Shown piece after piece: positions 36,339 through 44,190 of a stretch of 64,000 nt of DNA (positions within the stretch are counted from its first letter, which is position 1; each line of letters begins with the position of its first letter). Under the pieces are notes generated by a model. That model did not search any database. It was not told the origin of the DNA and saw only the letters and a list, made by a program, of their open reading frames with translations. This DNA comes from Marinobacter lipolyticus (GTDB lineage Bacteria > Pseudomonadota > Gammaproteobacteria > Pseudomonadales > Oleiphilaceae): NCBI RefSeq assembly GCF_018424605.1, contig NZ_QTKT01000005.1, positions 205,334 through 269,333 of the forward strand, written 5' to 3'. The position numbers and the translations under genes were made by a program.

Positions 36339-36393
36339 GACGACTCCTTGAACGGAATGGGGTGAATCGGGGCGGCTGCCCGGTGATCGATGG

Positions 36394-38454
36394 TCAGGCG
36401 TTATTCTCAACTAATTTTCGGTGAAAGCCAGCTACAAAGGTCTCAAAATCGTGGGGTGACAAAGGCTTACTGAAGAAGTAGCCCTGTGCCAGCTTGCATC
36501 CGCGCTGGGACAGGTAGTATTCCTGTTCCGCGGTTTCGACGCCTTCGGCCACCACCGAGAGATTCAGGCTTCTGCCCAGATCAATGATGGTGTTGGCGAT
36601 ACGCGTGTCCTCTTCGTTGACCAGCAGGTCACGGATAAACTGTTTGTCGATTTTCAGGTGTTGCACCGGCATCCGCTTGAGGTAGGTGAGCGAGGAATAG
36701 CCGGTCCCGAAATCATCAACAGCAATACTGATGCCCGCCTTGCTCAGCCGGTGCAGTTTTGCCACAGCGTCTTCCAGGTTGGTCATGAAACTGGTTTCGG
36801 TCACTTCCAGCTCCAGCCTTCCGGCGGGAATTCTGTGGCGCTTCAGTGTACTGAGGATGTCGTCAACGATATTGGCCTGTCGCAGCTGAACGGCCGACAG
36901 GTTGACCGCTATGCGCAATGGCATGCCTTCCTCGGCCCAGCGCGCGGCCTGCCAGCAGGCCTGGTCCAGTACCCACTGACCGATCTCGACAATGCTGCCA
37001 TTCACTTCTGAAATGGGGATGAAGTGGTCGGGTGGCACCAGGCCCTTCTCCGGATGTTCCCAGCGAATAAGCGCCTCTGCGCCAATGATCCGACGGGTTT
37101 CCAGGTTGATCTGGGGTTGGTAAACCAGGTGGAACTGATGGTTGCCCAGAGCCTGGGCCAGATCTTTTTCCAGCTGTTTCCGCTCGCGAATTTCCTGGTC
37201 GATACTGGCCACGTAGAACTGGAAGTGGTTGTGGCCGTGTTGTTTGGCCAGTGCCATGGTCTGCTCGGCACTCTGCAGCAACCGGTCGGGCTTGCTGGCG
37301 TCGCCGGGAAACAGGGCAACGCCCAGGGTGGCCGTCATGGTCACGGTCTGGTCATCGATGACCATCGGGCGGTTGACGCAGGCGAGTATCTGGTCGGCGG
37401 TATCGGCCGCCTGGTAGCCGTCCCGCAGGCCCTTTTCAACAATGGCAAACTGGTCGCTGCCAAGCCGGGACACCGTGAACCGGTTGCTGCCCAGCTTCCG
37501 GGTCAGGCGGTCGGCGACCGCCTGCAGAAGAACATCGCCGGTGCGGAAGCCGCATTGTTCATTCACCGATTTGAAGTCGTCAATTCCACACACGGTCAGC
37601 GCCAGTACGGATTTGCGCTCGCCTGCATCGTGGATATCTTTCTGCAGCATTTCCATGAATGTGTCGCGGCTGGGCAGGCCAGTCAGTTGATCATAGCGGG
37701 CCAGGCGGTTGACGCGGTCTTCGGCTTCCCGGTGCTGTTTCTGGGTGTCGCCGATGGCGACCAGCAGGTTGTTGGTGGCATTGACCCACAGCCCCAGTTC
37801 GTCGGTGTGATGGCCCGGAGGCAGTGCGACCAGCCGATCATCCGGTTGCTCCGGGTCGACCTGTTTGACCGACCGCACGATCCGTAACAGCGGACGCGTC
37901 AGCAGCAGATGGAAAACCACAAACAGCGCCATGCCGAGGATGATGGCGGAGGCAATGCCGGAGGCGAAGGTCACAGAAGTCCGTTCGAGCCAGGTGCCGG
38001 CGGCAAAGGCGGTGTCGTAATGGATATCGAGGTAGCCGTAGATGATGTCCGGGTTACCAGGCCGCGACAGGGCCTCACGGTAGCGTCGCTCCGCATCGAA
38101 GATCGGATCGGTAATCGGTCGGAATGCACTTCGCTGCAGCGGCCGTTCGCCATTGCCCAGAGGTTCGCCGTCCGGGTGCGTGATGCGGGCCAACCTGATG
38201 GCTTCCTGGGCGAACAGCCCGTCGACAACCTGCTGTGCCAGTTCGTTGTCAATGCTGAACACCGACTGGGTGGCGGCGTCACGGACCAGGGCGATGGTTT
38301 GGCTGGCCTGTACGTCCACCGAGCGGGACACGCGGCCCGCATCGAGGGCCACCTGAATGGCGCTGATGATAATGCCGCTGATCAGCGCAACGCCCAAAAC
38401 CCAGCGCAATACCCGGTAACTCAGGCGATGTTCTACCTCGAAGGTGTTTTGCAT
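36394..38454 (-). CDS. Cyclic-di-GMP phosphodiesterase: membrane sensor, degenerate GGDEF, EAL
   Basis: This 686-residue protein has two membrane helices (about 15-37 and 155-185) that enclose a periplasmic sensor segment. A HAMP-like linker and a GGDEF-type domain follow; in the GGDEF-type domain the motif reads RLGSDQFAIV (GSDQF instead of GGDEF), so it is unlikely to synthesise cyclic-di-GMP. The EAL domain is complete: GAEALIRWEHP, IAVNLSAVQL, LEVTETSFM, IAVDDFGTGYSSL, KIDKQFIRDL and VVAEGVET, with the metal-binding and catalytic Glu/Asp/Lys residues. It would hydrolyse cyclic-di-GMP in response to a periplasmic signal. Confidence 0.92.
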   Translation of the reverse strand: MQNTFEVEHRLSYRVLRWVLGVALISGIIISAIQVALDAGRVSRSVDVQASQTIALVRDAATQSVFSIDNELAQQVVDGLFAQEAIRLARITHPDGEPLGNGERPLQRSAFRPITDPIFDAERRYREALSRPGNPDIIYGYLDIHYDTAFAAGTWLERTSVTFASGIASAIILGMALFVVFHLLLTRPLLRIVRSVKQVDPEQPDDRLVALPPGHHTDELGLWVNATNNLLVAIGDTQKQHREAEDRVNRLARYDQLTGLPSRDTFMEMLQKDIHDAGERKSVLALTVCGIDDFKSVNEQCGFRTGDVLLQAVADRLTRKLGSNRFTVSRLGSDQFAIVEKGLRDGYQAADTADQILACVNRPMVIDDQTVTMTATLGVALFPGDASKPDRLLQSAEQTMALAKQHGHNHFQFYVASIDQEIRERKQLEKDLAQALGNHQFHLVYQPQINLETRRIIGAEALIRWEHPEKGLVPPDHFIPISEVNGSIVEIGQWVLDQACWQAARWAEEGMPLRIAVNLSAVQLRQANIVDDILSTLKRHRIPAGRLELEVTETSFMTNLEDAVAKLHRLSKAGISIAVDDFGTGYSSLTYLKRMPVQHLKIDKQFIRDLLVNEEDTRIANTIIDLGRSLNLSVVAEGVETAEQEYYLSQRGCKLAQGYFFSKPLSPHDFETFVAGFHRKLVENNA

Positions 38455-38646
38455 GAAGACTCGGTCTGATGATCCGTTACGACTGATTCTGACCCGAGGG
38501 TATCGGGGCGGTTTCGGGCCGGAAGCTGATGGTTGTTGTTTCAGTATGGTTCAGTTTTCCGTCGCTGCACTCAGTATCGTCAATTTTTCCAAAGATTTCA
38601 GGGCGTAGGTGTATCAATTTGTAAGGTTTTTGTAGGCCAGACACGG

Positions 38647-38672
38647 AAACGCCCGCATCAGAGCGGGCGTTT
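38647..38672 (-). terminator. Terminator-like hairpin after sodB
   Basis: A perfect 10-pair stem AAACGCCCGC/GCGGGCGTTT with loop ATCAGA lies ~40 bases past the sodB stop. It could act in both directions; T-runs are short. Confidence 0.7.
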
Positions 38673-38712
38673 TCGACGGCAGGGTAGGCCCTGCCTGGGT
38701 TCAGTGCCTGAA

Positions 38713-39291
38713 TCAGGCCAGGTTTTCGTTTACGAAATCCCAGTTGACCAGCTTCCAGAACGCTTCCAGATAGTTCGGGCGGGAGTTGCGATAATCGATG
38801 TAGTACGCGTGCTCCCAGACATCCACGGTCAGTACCGGCTTGTCGGCACCGGTCAGCGGTGTCTCGGCGTTGCTGGTGTTGGCGATGGCAACGCTACCGT
38901 CTGCCTTTTTCACCAGCCAGGTCCAGCCTGAACCGAAGTTGTTGGCGGCCTTGTCGTTGAATTCTTTCTGGAATTCCTCGAAGGAGCCAAAGGCTTTCTC
39001 GATCGCGTCTTTCGCCGCGCCGGTAGGCTCGCCACCGCCGTTCGGGCTCAGGCAGTGCCAGTAGAAGGTGTGGTTCCAGACCTGAGCGGCGTTGTTGAAC
39101 AGCGGGCCGCTGGCGCTCTTGATGATGTCTTCGAGCGATTTGTTGGCGTTATCAGTACCTTCAACCAGGCCGTTGAGCTTGGTCACGTAGGTGTTGTGAT
39201 GTTTGCCGTAATGGTACTCAAGGGTTTCCTGAGAGATGTGCGGTTCCAGTGCGTTCTTTTCGTAAGGCAGTGCGGGAAGTTCAAATGCCAT
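38713..39291 (-). CDS. sodB: Superoxide dismutase [Fe]
   Basis: A 192-residue Fe/Mn-type superoxide dismutase. The metal ligands are H27, H74 (VWNHTFYWHC), D157 and H161 (DVWEHAYYIDYRN). Gln at residue 70 (NNAAQVW) in the N-terminal domain is the iron-type hallmark, as against the C-terminal Gln of Mn enzymes. MAFELPALPYEKNALEPHIS is the usual start. It dismutates superoxide in the cytoplasm. It is monocistronic; no Fur box is evident by eye. Confidence 0.96.
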   Translation of the reverse strand: MAFELPALPYEKNALEPHISQETLEYHYGKHHNTYVTKLNGLVEGTDNANKSLEDIIKSASGPLFNNAAQVWNHTFYWHCLSPNGGGEPTGAAKDAIEKAFGSFEEFQKEFNDKAANNFGSGWTWLVKKADGSVAIANTSNAETPLTGADKPVLTVDVWEHAYYIDYRNSRPNYLEAFWKLVNWDFVNENLA

Positions 39292-39362
39292 GAGGTCGTT
39301 CTCCCTGTCTCTCTGTTTATGTTGATGTTCGTCAGACCAATATAAGGGCGCTCTGAGCTATA

Positions 39363-40481
39363 TCAACCCTTTGGTGTTAAAGAACTTTTAAACTCGGGAC
39401 TGCCGGGCAGAAACTGCGCGCAATTCTTCACCCGCCATACCAGCTCTTCGTAACTGTCCGCCAGGATGTTCACGTGACCGAGCTTCCGGCCCGGGCGTTC
39501 CCCTTTATTATAGAGGTGAACATGAGCGTAGGGCAGTTCCAGTATCCGTTCAACATCTCCGTGCTCGCCGATGATATTGATCATGCAGCTGTAGCCTCGA
39601 GGGGCCACGTTACCCAGTGCATGCCCACTAACGGCCCGGATGTGGTTTTCGAACTGACTGGTCATGGCGCCTTCGATGGTCCAGTGACCTGAGTTGTGAA
39701 CCCGCGGTGCCATCTCGTTCGCCACCAGACCATCTGCGGTCTCGAACAGTTCCAGAGTCAGTACGCCGACGTAGCCCAATTCGTTCAACAGCGCCCGGAT
39801 GTAGCGCTCGGCATCTTCCTGGATATGTTTCTCCAGCCCCGGCGCGGGTGCAACGGAGTAACGCAGGATGCCTTCATAGTGGGTATTCTCCGCCATGGGG
39901 TAGAACGCCAGGGCGCCGTCTTCGCCACGTACGGCGATGATCGAGACCTCACGCTGGAAGTCGACGAACTTCTCCACCATCAGCCTGGGGTGGCCGATGC
40001 TGGCCCAGGCCGCTTCCGCTTCTTCCGGGCTGTTCAGCACGGCCTGGCCCTTGCCGTCATAGCCTTCGGTGTTGGATTTGGCCACCACCGGGCAGCCGAG
40101 CGCCTCGGCGGCGGCTTTCAGGGATTCCGCGCTGTCGGCGATTTTCCACTGCGGCGTGGGAATGCCGAGCTCCCCAAACAGCGTTTTTTCGGCTTCCCGG
40201 TTCTGGCAGACCTGCAGGGCGCGGGGGCACGGGTGCACCGGTTTGTGAGCGGCAATTTTCTCAGCCACTTCCACCGGCAGGTGCTCGAATTCGTAGGTGA
40301 CGCGATCCACCCGGGAAAGAAAGTCGTCCAGATACTGGCCTTCCCGGTCAATGATGACCTCGCCCAGGCCGGCGCTGGGGCTGCCGGACATGTCGTAGAA
40401 AACAAACGTCTTGGCCAGCGGGTAACCGGCCAGTGCCAGCATGCGGCCCAGTTGGCCGGCGCCCAGTACACCAATTCTCAT
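39363..40481 (-). CDS. purK: 5-(carboxyamino)imidazole ribonucleotide synthase
   Basis: A 372-residue ATP-grasp enzyme. It has N-terminal MRIGVLGAGQLGRMLALAG, ATP-grasp core 'GCPVVAKSNTEGYDGKGQAV', 'LMVEKFVDFQREVSIIAVR', and 'NEMAPRVHNSGHWTIEGAMTSQFENH'. It carboxylates AIR to N5-CAIR with ATP and bicarbonate in purine biosynthesis. It is 18 bases downstream of purE, the mutase that uses its product, and both are transcribed leftward as the standard purEK operon. Confidence 0.97.
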   Translation of the reverse strand: MRIGVLGAGQLGRMLALAGYPLAKTFVFYDMSGSPSAGLGEVIIDREGQYLDDFLSRVDRVTYEFEHLPVEVAEKIAAHKPVHPCPRALQVCQNREAEKTLFGELGIPTPQWKIADSAESLKAAAEALGCPVVAKSNTEGYDGKGQAVLNSPEEAEAAWASIGHPRLMVEKFVDFQREVSIIAVRGEDGALAFYPMAENTHYEGILRYSVAPAPGLEKHIQEDAERYIRALLNELGYVGVLTLELFETADGLVANEMAPRVHNSGHWTIEGAMTSQFENHIRAVSGHALGNVAPRGYSCMINIIGEHGDVERILELPYAHVHLYNKGERPGRKLGHVNILADSYEELVWRVKNCAQFLPGSPEFKSSLTPKG

Positions 40482-40499
40482 CTGCGTTCTCCTGCCAGG

Positions 40500-40991
40500 T
40501 TACTGATCGCTCGGATCCGGATTGTCCAGAATGGTTTGCGTTTGTGTCGCCCGGAACTCATCAACAGCCTTACGCACGTCGTCGCTGAAGGTACCAATGA
40601 TCTGTGCCGCCAGCAGCCCGGCGTTGGTGGCGCCGGCTTTGCCGATGGCCAGCGTGCCTACGGCGATGCCGCCGGGCATCTGCACAATGGACAGCAGCGA
40701 ATCCAGGCCGTTCAGGGCCTTGGATTGCACGGGAACGCCCAGTACCGGCAGTGATGTCTGGGACGCCACCATACCCGGCAGGTGAGCAGCGCCTCCGGCG
40801 CCGGCAATGATCACTTTCAGGCCGCGGTCGCCGGCGGTTTTCGCGTATTCAAAGAGGAGATCCGGCGTACGGTGGGCGGAAACGACTTTGGTTTCATAGG
40901 CGACGCCGAGTTGGTCGAGCATGTTGGCGGCGTGTTCCATGGTGGGCCAGTCGGATTTCGAGCCCATGATGAGTCCTACAAGCGGCTGCAT
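40500..40991 (-). CDS. purE: N5-carboxyaminoimidazole ribonucleotide mutase
   Basis: A 163-residue class I PurE. It has [12 protein letters not shown] near the N-terminus, [15 protein letters not shown] (the His is the acid/base) and '[18 protein letters not shown]'. It rearranges N5-CAIR to CAIR. The ATG at 40991 matches family starts; a longer in-frame version would add a 12-residue extension without homology. It is the first gene of purEK. The upstream divergent region (to 41152) holds no regulatory motif I can support. Confidence 0.97.
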   Translation of the reverse strand: MQPLVGLIMGSKSDWPTMEHAANMLDQLGVAYETKVVSAHRTPDLLFEYAKTAGDRGLKVIIAGAGGAAHLPGMVASQTSLPVLGVPVQSKALNGLDSLLSIVQMPGGIAVGTLAIGKAGATNAGLLAAQIIGTFSDDVRKAVDEFRATQTQTILDNPDPSDQ

Positions 40992-41151
40992 ATGCAACAG
41001 TCCTGTGATAATTGGAAAGCCGGCCATTGTATGTTTTGGCTACTTACCATGCAAACCAATGCGGTGCTGTTGGCCGTGCATTTCATTGATCCGGTGACTA
41101 CGGGTATTATCGGGCCTTATAAACCGAACCGTCCATATTCCGGGAGTAGTA

Positions 41152-42120
41152 ATGGAACCGATCCGTCCAGATGACGATGAGCTGAGAGCCGACCCGCGTT
41201 CGGGGAGCGCCCCGATAACGCCGGAAGCGACCGACAGGCCGGCGGGCACAAAGAGCGAGGCTGGTGGCAGCGGGGCTGCGCGCACCCCGAAAACGGCAAA
41301 ATCCTCCGGTGGTGGCAACGGGCGCGGTGGTTCCTGGGGCGTTTGGGTGGCGCTGGTTCTGGTGGCGCTGGTCGCCGCGGGCGGCTGGTTCAGTCAGTCC
41401 AGGCAGATAGAAGCACTGGAAAGTCAGCTCGAGGAAGCAGATTACTGGGCGCGGCAAAGTAAGCTGGCGCTGGCCCGATTCGAGGGGGATCTGTCCGAAA
41501 CCGGGGAGAACCTTGAAGAGCGCGGGCAGTCGCTGGAGCAGAAGCTGACAGCGCAGGGCGAACGTCTGGATACCGCAGACAGCGAAATTCGGAAGCTGTG
41601 GGTGATCGCCAATGAGCGCAACAAGAAGCGTTTGGACGACCAGCAGGCGCGCCTGGAATCATTTGCTGTTGAGTTGCAGCAGCAGGCAGAGGCCCGCGAA
41701 CAGCTGGCGTCCTCCGTGGAGTCGCTTGAGTCTTCGTTGTCCGGCGAGTTGGCTGACTTGCGCACGGATGTGGATCAGCGGCTGGTAGCCTTGACGGAAT
41801 CCACCGAGCAGGCGGATCAGCGGTTAACGGAGCTGAATACGGCGCTGGAAGGCGTGGATCAGCTGGTGGACCGGCGAATCCAGCGGTTTGAGCGGGAGCA
41901 GAAGCTGGGGATCGACGGTCTCGAGAGTCGTATTGGTGCTCTTGAGCGTTCCATGGAAGGCCTGGCCGATGGCTCTGCGGTCAGTTCCGTGCGCGCCGAA
42001 TTACGCACGCTGAAACAGACGGTGGATTCGATCGACGCCTCGCGGGCTCAGTTGACCTCTCGCCTGGTGCGGCTCTCCGAGCAGGTCGACAGTTTGCGCA
42101 GTCAGGCGGCTGGCCGCTAG
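41152..42120 (+). CDS. Membrane-anchored coiled-coil protein, function unknown
   Basis: This 322-residue protein has a disordered, charged N-terminus (1-63) and one transmembrane helix (about 65-82, VWVALVLVALVAAGGW). A long periplasmic coiled coil extends to the C-terminus (e.g. QIEALESQLEEADYWAR, ERGQSLEQKL, ...ELADLRTDVDQRL...). The heptad pattern with Leu, Glu and Gln is clear; I see no enzymatic motif. Such single-pass coiled-coil proteins are found near purEK in related bacteria. It may be a scaffold or envelope-organising protein. The start at 41152 overlaps nothing; the ribosome site (GGGAGTA) is good. Confidence 0.75.
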   Translation: MEPIRPDDDELRADPRSGSAPITPEATDRPAGTKSEAGGSGAARTPKTAKSSGGGNGRGGSWGVWVALVLVALVAAGGWFSQSRQIEALESQLEEADYWARQSKLALARFEGDLSETGENLEERGQSLEQKLTAQGERLDTADSEIRKLWVIANERNKKRLDDQQARLESFAVELQQQAEAREQLASSVESLESSLSGELADLRTDVDQRLVALTESTEQADQRLTELNTALEGVDQLVDRRIQRFEREQKLGIDGLESRIGALERSMEGLADGSAVSSVRAELRTLKQTVDSIDASRAQLTSRLVRLSEQVDSLRSQAAGR

Positions 42121-42302
42121 GTCACTGACGCCGCCAGCTTAATGGCAGTGTTGCGCTGGTCCGGGGCGGGTGACCGATCCGCTCCGCTGTCGCGCCAGCG
42201 CTTTGTAACGGTTTGTATTCATCCCTTGCGGTAGCTCTCAGTTCTGCCGTTTTGCAGTTGCTATCATCGGGCAACTCGCAAAAGGATGAAGAGTGCACAA
42301 CA

Positions 42303-43214
42303 ATGAAAACCCGACTGCCTTCTGCTCAACGCCCCCGTTCGCCGGCGCCTTGCCCTGGAATCTTTCATTCACTGAGGTTTCCCCTCGCGGTTCTGTTAAT
42401 GGCGGCGCTGGTATCCGGCTGTACCGTGTACCAGTCCATTGGCAAAAGCGTCGGCTCGTTTTTGCATCCGGTATCCGGCCACGATTTTGTTCATATCGAG
42501 AACGATCAGTGGAACCAGAAAAATGCCCTGATCTATTTTTATCGCACCCATTCCCAGTGGGCTGCAGATGAGATTGAAGCGCCCAGTGTCTACGTGGATG
42601 ACAAGCACTACTTCAACATCCGCAATGACAGCTTTACCTGGCTTGAGGTCAGCCCGGGGGAGCGCCACATCGCCATGCGACGTCCGTTGCTGGGGCTGGA
42701 AGGCCTGAACTCTTTCAGTCTCAGCCTCATCGCCGATGCCACCTTGCAGGTCGAGCCAGGACGGATCTATTACCTGCGCTATAACGAGTTGGCAGCGCCG
42801 GATCAGCCCCACCCGGACCTTGATCCGGAGCACGGCCTGGCACAGGGGGACCTGCAACTGGTGACCCGGGAATACGCCATGCAGGCAGATGAGCTGGTGT
42901 CCACCCGTTTCCTCAACAGCGACTTGCTGGCGCCAAACCACGCCGCCGTCTCCATAGCCGAAGTGAACGAGGATTTCGACTATGCCCGCAAAATGGAGCT
43001 GCTCGAAGAAGAGCGTGAGCTGGAAATCGAGCGCCTGAAAGAAGAGGGTAAATACGATTCCCCCTCCTGGTTCTGGCCCTTCGGGGGCGGCCCCACAGTG
43101 CCGCTGGAAACCGACCAGGAAATCCGTCAGCTGGAAAAAGAGTACGCGGCCATTGAAAACGACCGGCAACGCCGGGCGGAAGCCGAAGCGTCCGATGGCT
43201 GGTGGATTTTCTGA
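42303..43214 (+). CDS. DUF2846-like lipoprotein
   Basis: This 303-residue putative lipoprotein has signal peptide residues ~20-39 and lipobox LVSGC with C40 as the lipidated cysteine. The N-terminus is unusually long and Pro/Arg-rich. The mature protein resembles DUF2846 family lipoproteins: 'NALIYFYRTHSQW', 'SVYVDDKHYFNIRNDSFTWLEVSPGERHI', 'VEPGRIYYLRYNE'. The C-terminal third is a charged helix (MELLEEERELEIERLKEEG). The start at 42303 follows AGGATGAAGAG. Outer-membrane attachment is probable (no Asp at +2). Function unknown. Confidence 0.8.
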   Translation: MKTRLPSAQRPRSPAPCPGIFHSLRFPLAVLLMAALVSGCTVYQSIGKSVGSFLHPVSGHDFVHIENDQWNQKNALIYFYRTHSQWAADEIEAPSVYVDDKHYFNIRNDSFTWLEVSPGERHIAMRRPLLGLEGLNSFSLSLIADATLQVEPGRIYYLRYNELAAPDQPHPDLDPEHGLAQGDLQLVTREYAMQADELVSTRFLNSDLLAPNHAAVSIAEVNEDFDYARKMELLEEERELEIERLKEEGKYDSPSWFWPFGGGPTVPLETDQEIRQLEKEYAAIENDRQRRAEAEASDGWWIF

Positions 43215-43260
43215 CAGCGGTGATTGGCCGAAACGACCCGGAGCGTGATCACCCTCACAA

Positions 43261-43289
43261 TTGTGGAAACCCGGAAGCATTACTACACT
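43261..43289 (+). promoter_or_regulatory. Possible promoter of small ORF
   Basis: TTGTGG and TACACT with a 17-base spacer lie ~33 bases before the small ORF start. Confidence 0.45.
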
Positions 43290-43321
43290 GTGTCTGGATA
43301 TGGCACACAGGGTAAAAAGGT

Positions 43322-43534
43322 ATGTCGTTCAAGGATTCGTTGCGGCAGACAATGAGGGCGCTCAGGCGTCGTATGGATCAGGTCAATTGCTCCCTTGCGG
43401 AGAAAGCCCTGCCGGGTGACCGCAAGCTCAGGGTCAGCGAGTTGTCGCTGCAGAGAAAAGCTCGGGACGCGGGTCAGAAAGGGCCGCCGTTGCGGGTGGT
43501 CGAAGGCAGAAAAAGCCAGGGCGAGGCCCCCTGA
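43322..43534 (+). CDS. Small basic protein, unknown
   Basis: This 70-residue ORF (MSFKDSLRQTMRALRRRMDQ at the start) is very rich in Arg, Lys, Gln and Glu, with no membrane segment and one Cys. It has an A/G-rich ribosome site (GGTAAAAAGG) directly before ATG and a plausible promoter. The predicted protein is mostly one or two amphipathic basic helices with a disordered tail, a profile seen in small nucleic-acid- or ribosome-binding proteins, but nothing specific is recognisable. It lies between the lipoprotein gene and the tRNA operon. It could be a spurious frame. Confidence 0.5.
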   Translation: MSFKDSLRQTMRALRRRMDQVNCSLAEKALPGDRKLRVSELSLQRKARDAGQKGPPLRVVEGRKSQGEAP

Positions 43535-43601
43535 CGTCTGGTTAAAAAATGCCCGCTTTTTAGGCGTTTGCCGCTTTTTTCAGAAAATTTCCGGAAAACA
43601 T

Positions 43602-43629
43602 TTGACACCGTCAGACAAATGCTTAAAAT
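43602..43629 (+). promoter_or_regulatory. Strong promoter of the tRNA Val-Asp-Val operon
   Basis: A perfect -35 TTGACA, a 16-base spacer and TAAAAT, followed by a GCGCGTCTC start-like discriminator. It is ~112 bases before the first tRNA. A GC-rich discriminator is typical of stringently controlled stable-RNA promoters. Confidence 0.85.
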
Positions 43630-43741
43630 GCGCGTCTCACTTGGTTGAGACAGCAACGCTGACTCGGCATACTTCGAAAGAAGCAAGTGAATCTGAAGCG
43701 TAAGAATCTGCGGATTCGAGCGCTTTGGAGGCATGAAAGTT

Positions 43742-43817
43742 GGGTGGTTAGCTCAGCTGGGAGAGCATCGCCCTTACAAGGCGAGGGTCACTGGTTCGAT
43801 CCCAGTACCACCCACCA
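43742..43817 (+). tRNA. tRNA-Val (UAC)
   Basis: A complete 76-base cloverleaf. Acceptor GGGTGGT pairs with ACCACCC, the anticodon loop CTTACAA gives anticodon TAC, and the T-loop is GGTTCGATCCC. The 3' CCA is encoded. It is the first of three tRNAs and is identical to the third. Confidence 0.98.
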
Positions 43818-43902
43818 TCTTTCATTAGCATCACCGGATCACCCCATCCGGTTTCAGATTTCAGTACTGCAGGTCTCAGGGCCATACAGCTGGAGTTGAT
43901 GC

Positions 43903-43979
43903 GGAGCGGTAGTTCAGTTGGTTAGAATACCGGCCTGTCACGCCGGGGGTCGCGGGTTCGAGTCCCGTCCGCTCCGCCA
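43903..43979 (+). tRNA. tRNA-Asp (GUC)
   Basis: A 77-base cloverleaf with acceptor GGAGCGG / CCGCTCC, anticodon loop CTGTCAC (GTC), T-arm GGTTCGAGTCC and encoded CCA. Confidence 0.98.
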
Positions 43980-43990
43980 TTTTTATTCCC

Positions 43991-44066
43991 GGGTGGTTAG
44001 CTCAGCTGGGAGAGCATCGCCCTTACAAGGCGAGGGTCACTGGTTCGATCCCAGTACCACCCACCA
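43991..44066 (+). tRNA. tRNA-Val (UAC), second copy
   Basis: The same 76 bases as the tRNA at 43742, with anticodon TAC and encoded CCA. It lies 11 bases after tRNA-Asp and is followed by a terminator. Confidence 0.98.
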
Positions 44067-44091
44067 TTTTTCCCCTTGAGTTTGTATTGAT

Positions 44092-44121
44092 CACCGGGCC
44101 AGGCGGCCAGCGGTGTTTTTT
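44092..44121 (+). terminator. Terminator of the tRNA operon
   Basis: CACCG...CGGTG with inner GGCC/GGCC pairing forms a hairpin followed by TTTTTT. Confidence 0.8.
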
Positions 44122-44136
44122 GCGTGTCTGAATGGC

Positions 44137-44176
44137 TGGTTTGTCGGATCAGCCAGAGGCGTGATCCAACAAACCA
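44137..44176. repeat. REP-like palindrome between tRNA operon and convergent SDR
   Basis: TGGTTTGTCGGATCA...TGATCCAACAAACCA is an almost perfect 15-bp inverted repeat around GCCAGAGGCG. It is a diverged member of the GTCGGATTA family and sits at the 3' end of the SDR gene, so it may work as its terminator. Confidence 0.8.
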
Positions 44177-44190
44177 GGTGCCGGCGTGCC

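Noticed and set aside
43742..44066. tRNA operon as a phage attachment site
   Set aside because: No integrase gene and no partial tRNA copy beyond the intact second tRNA-Val is seen in the window.
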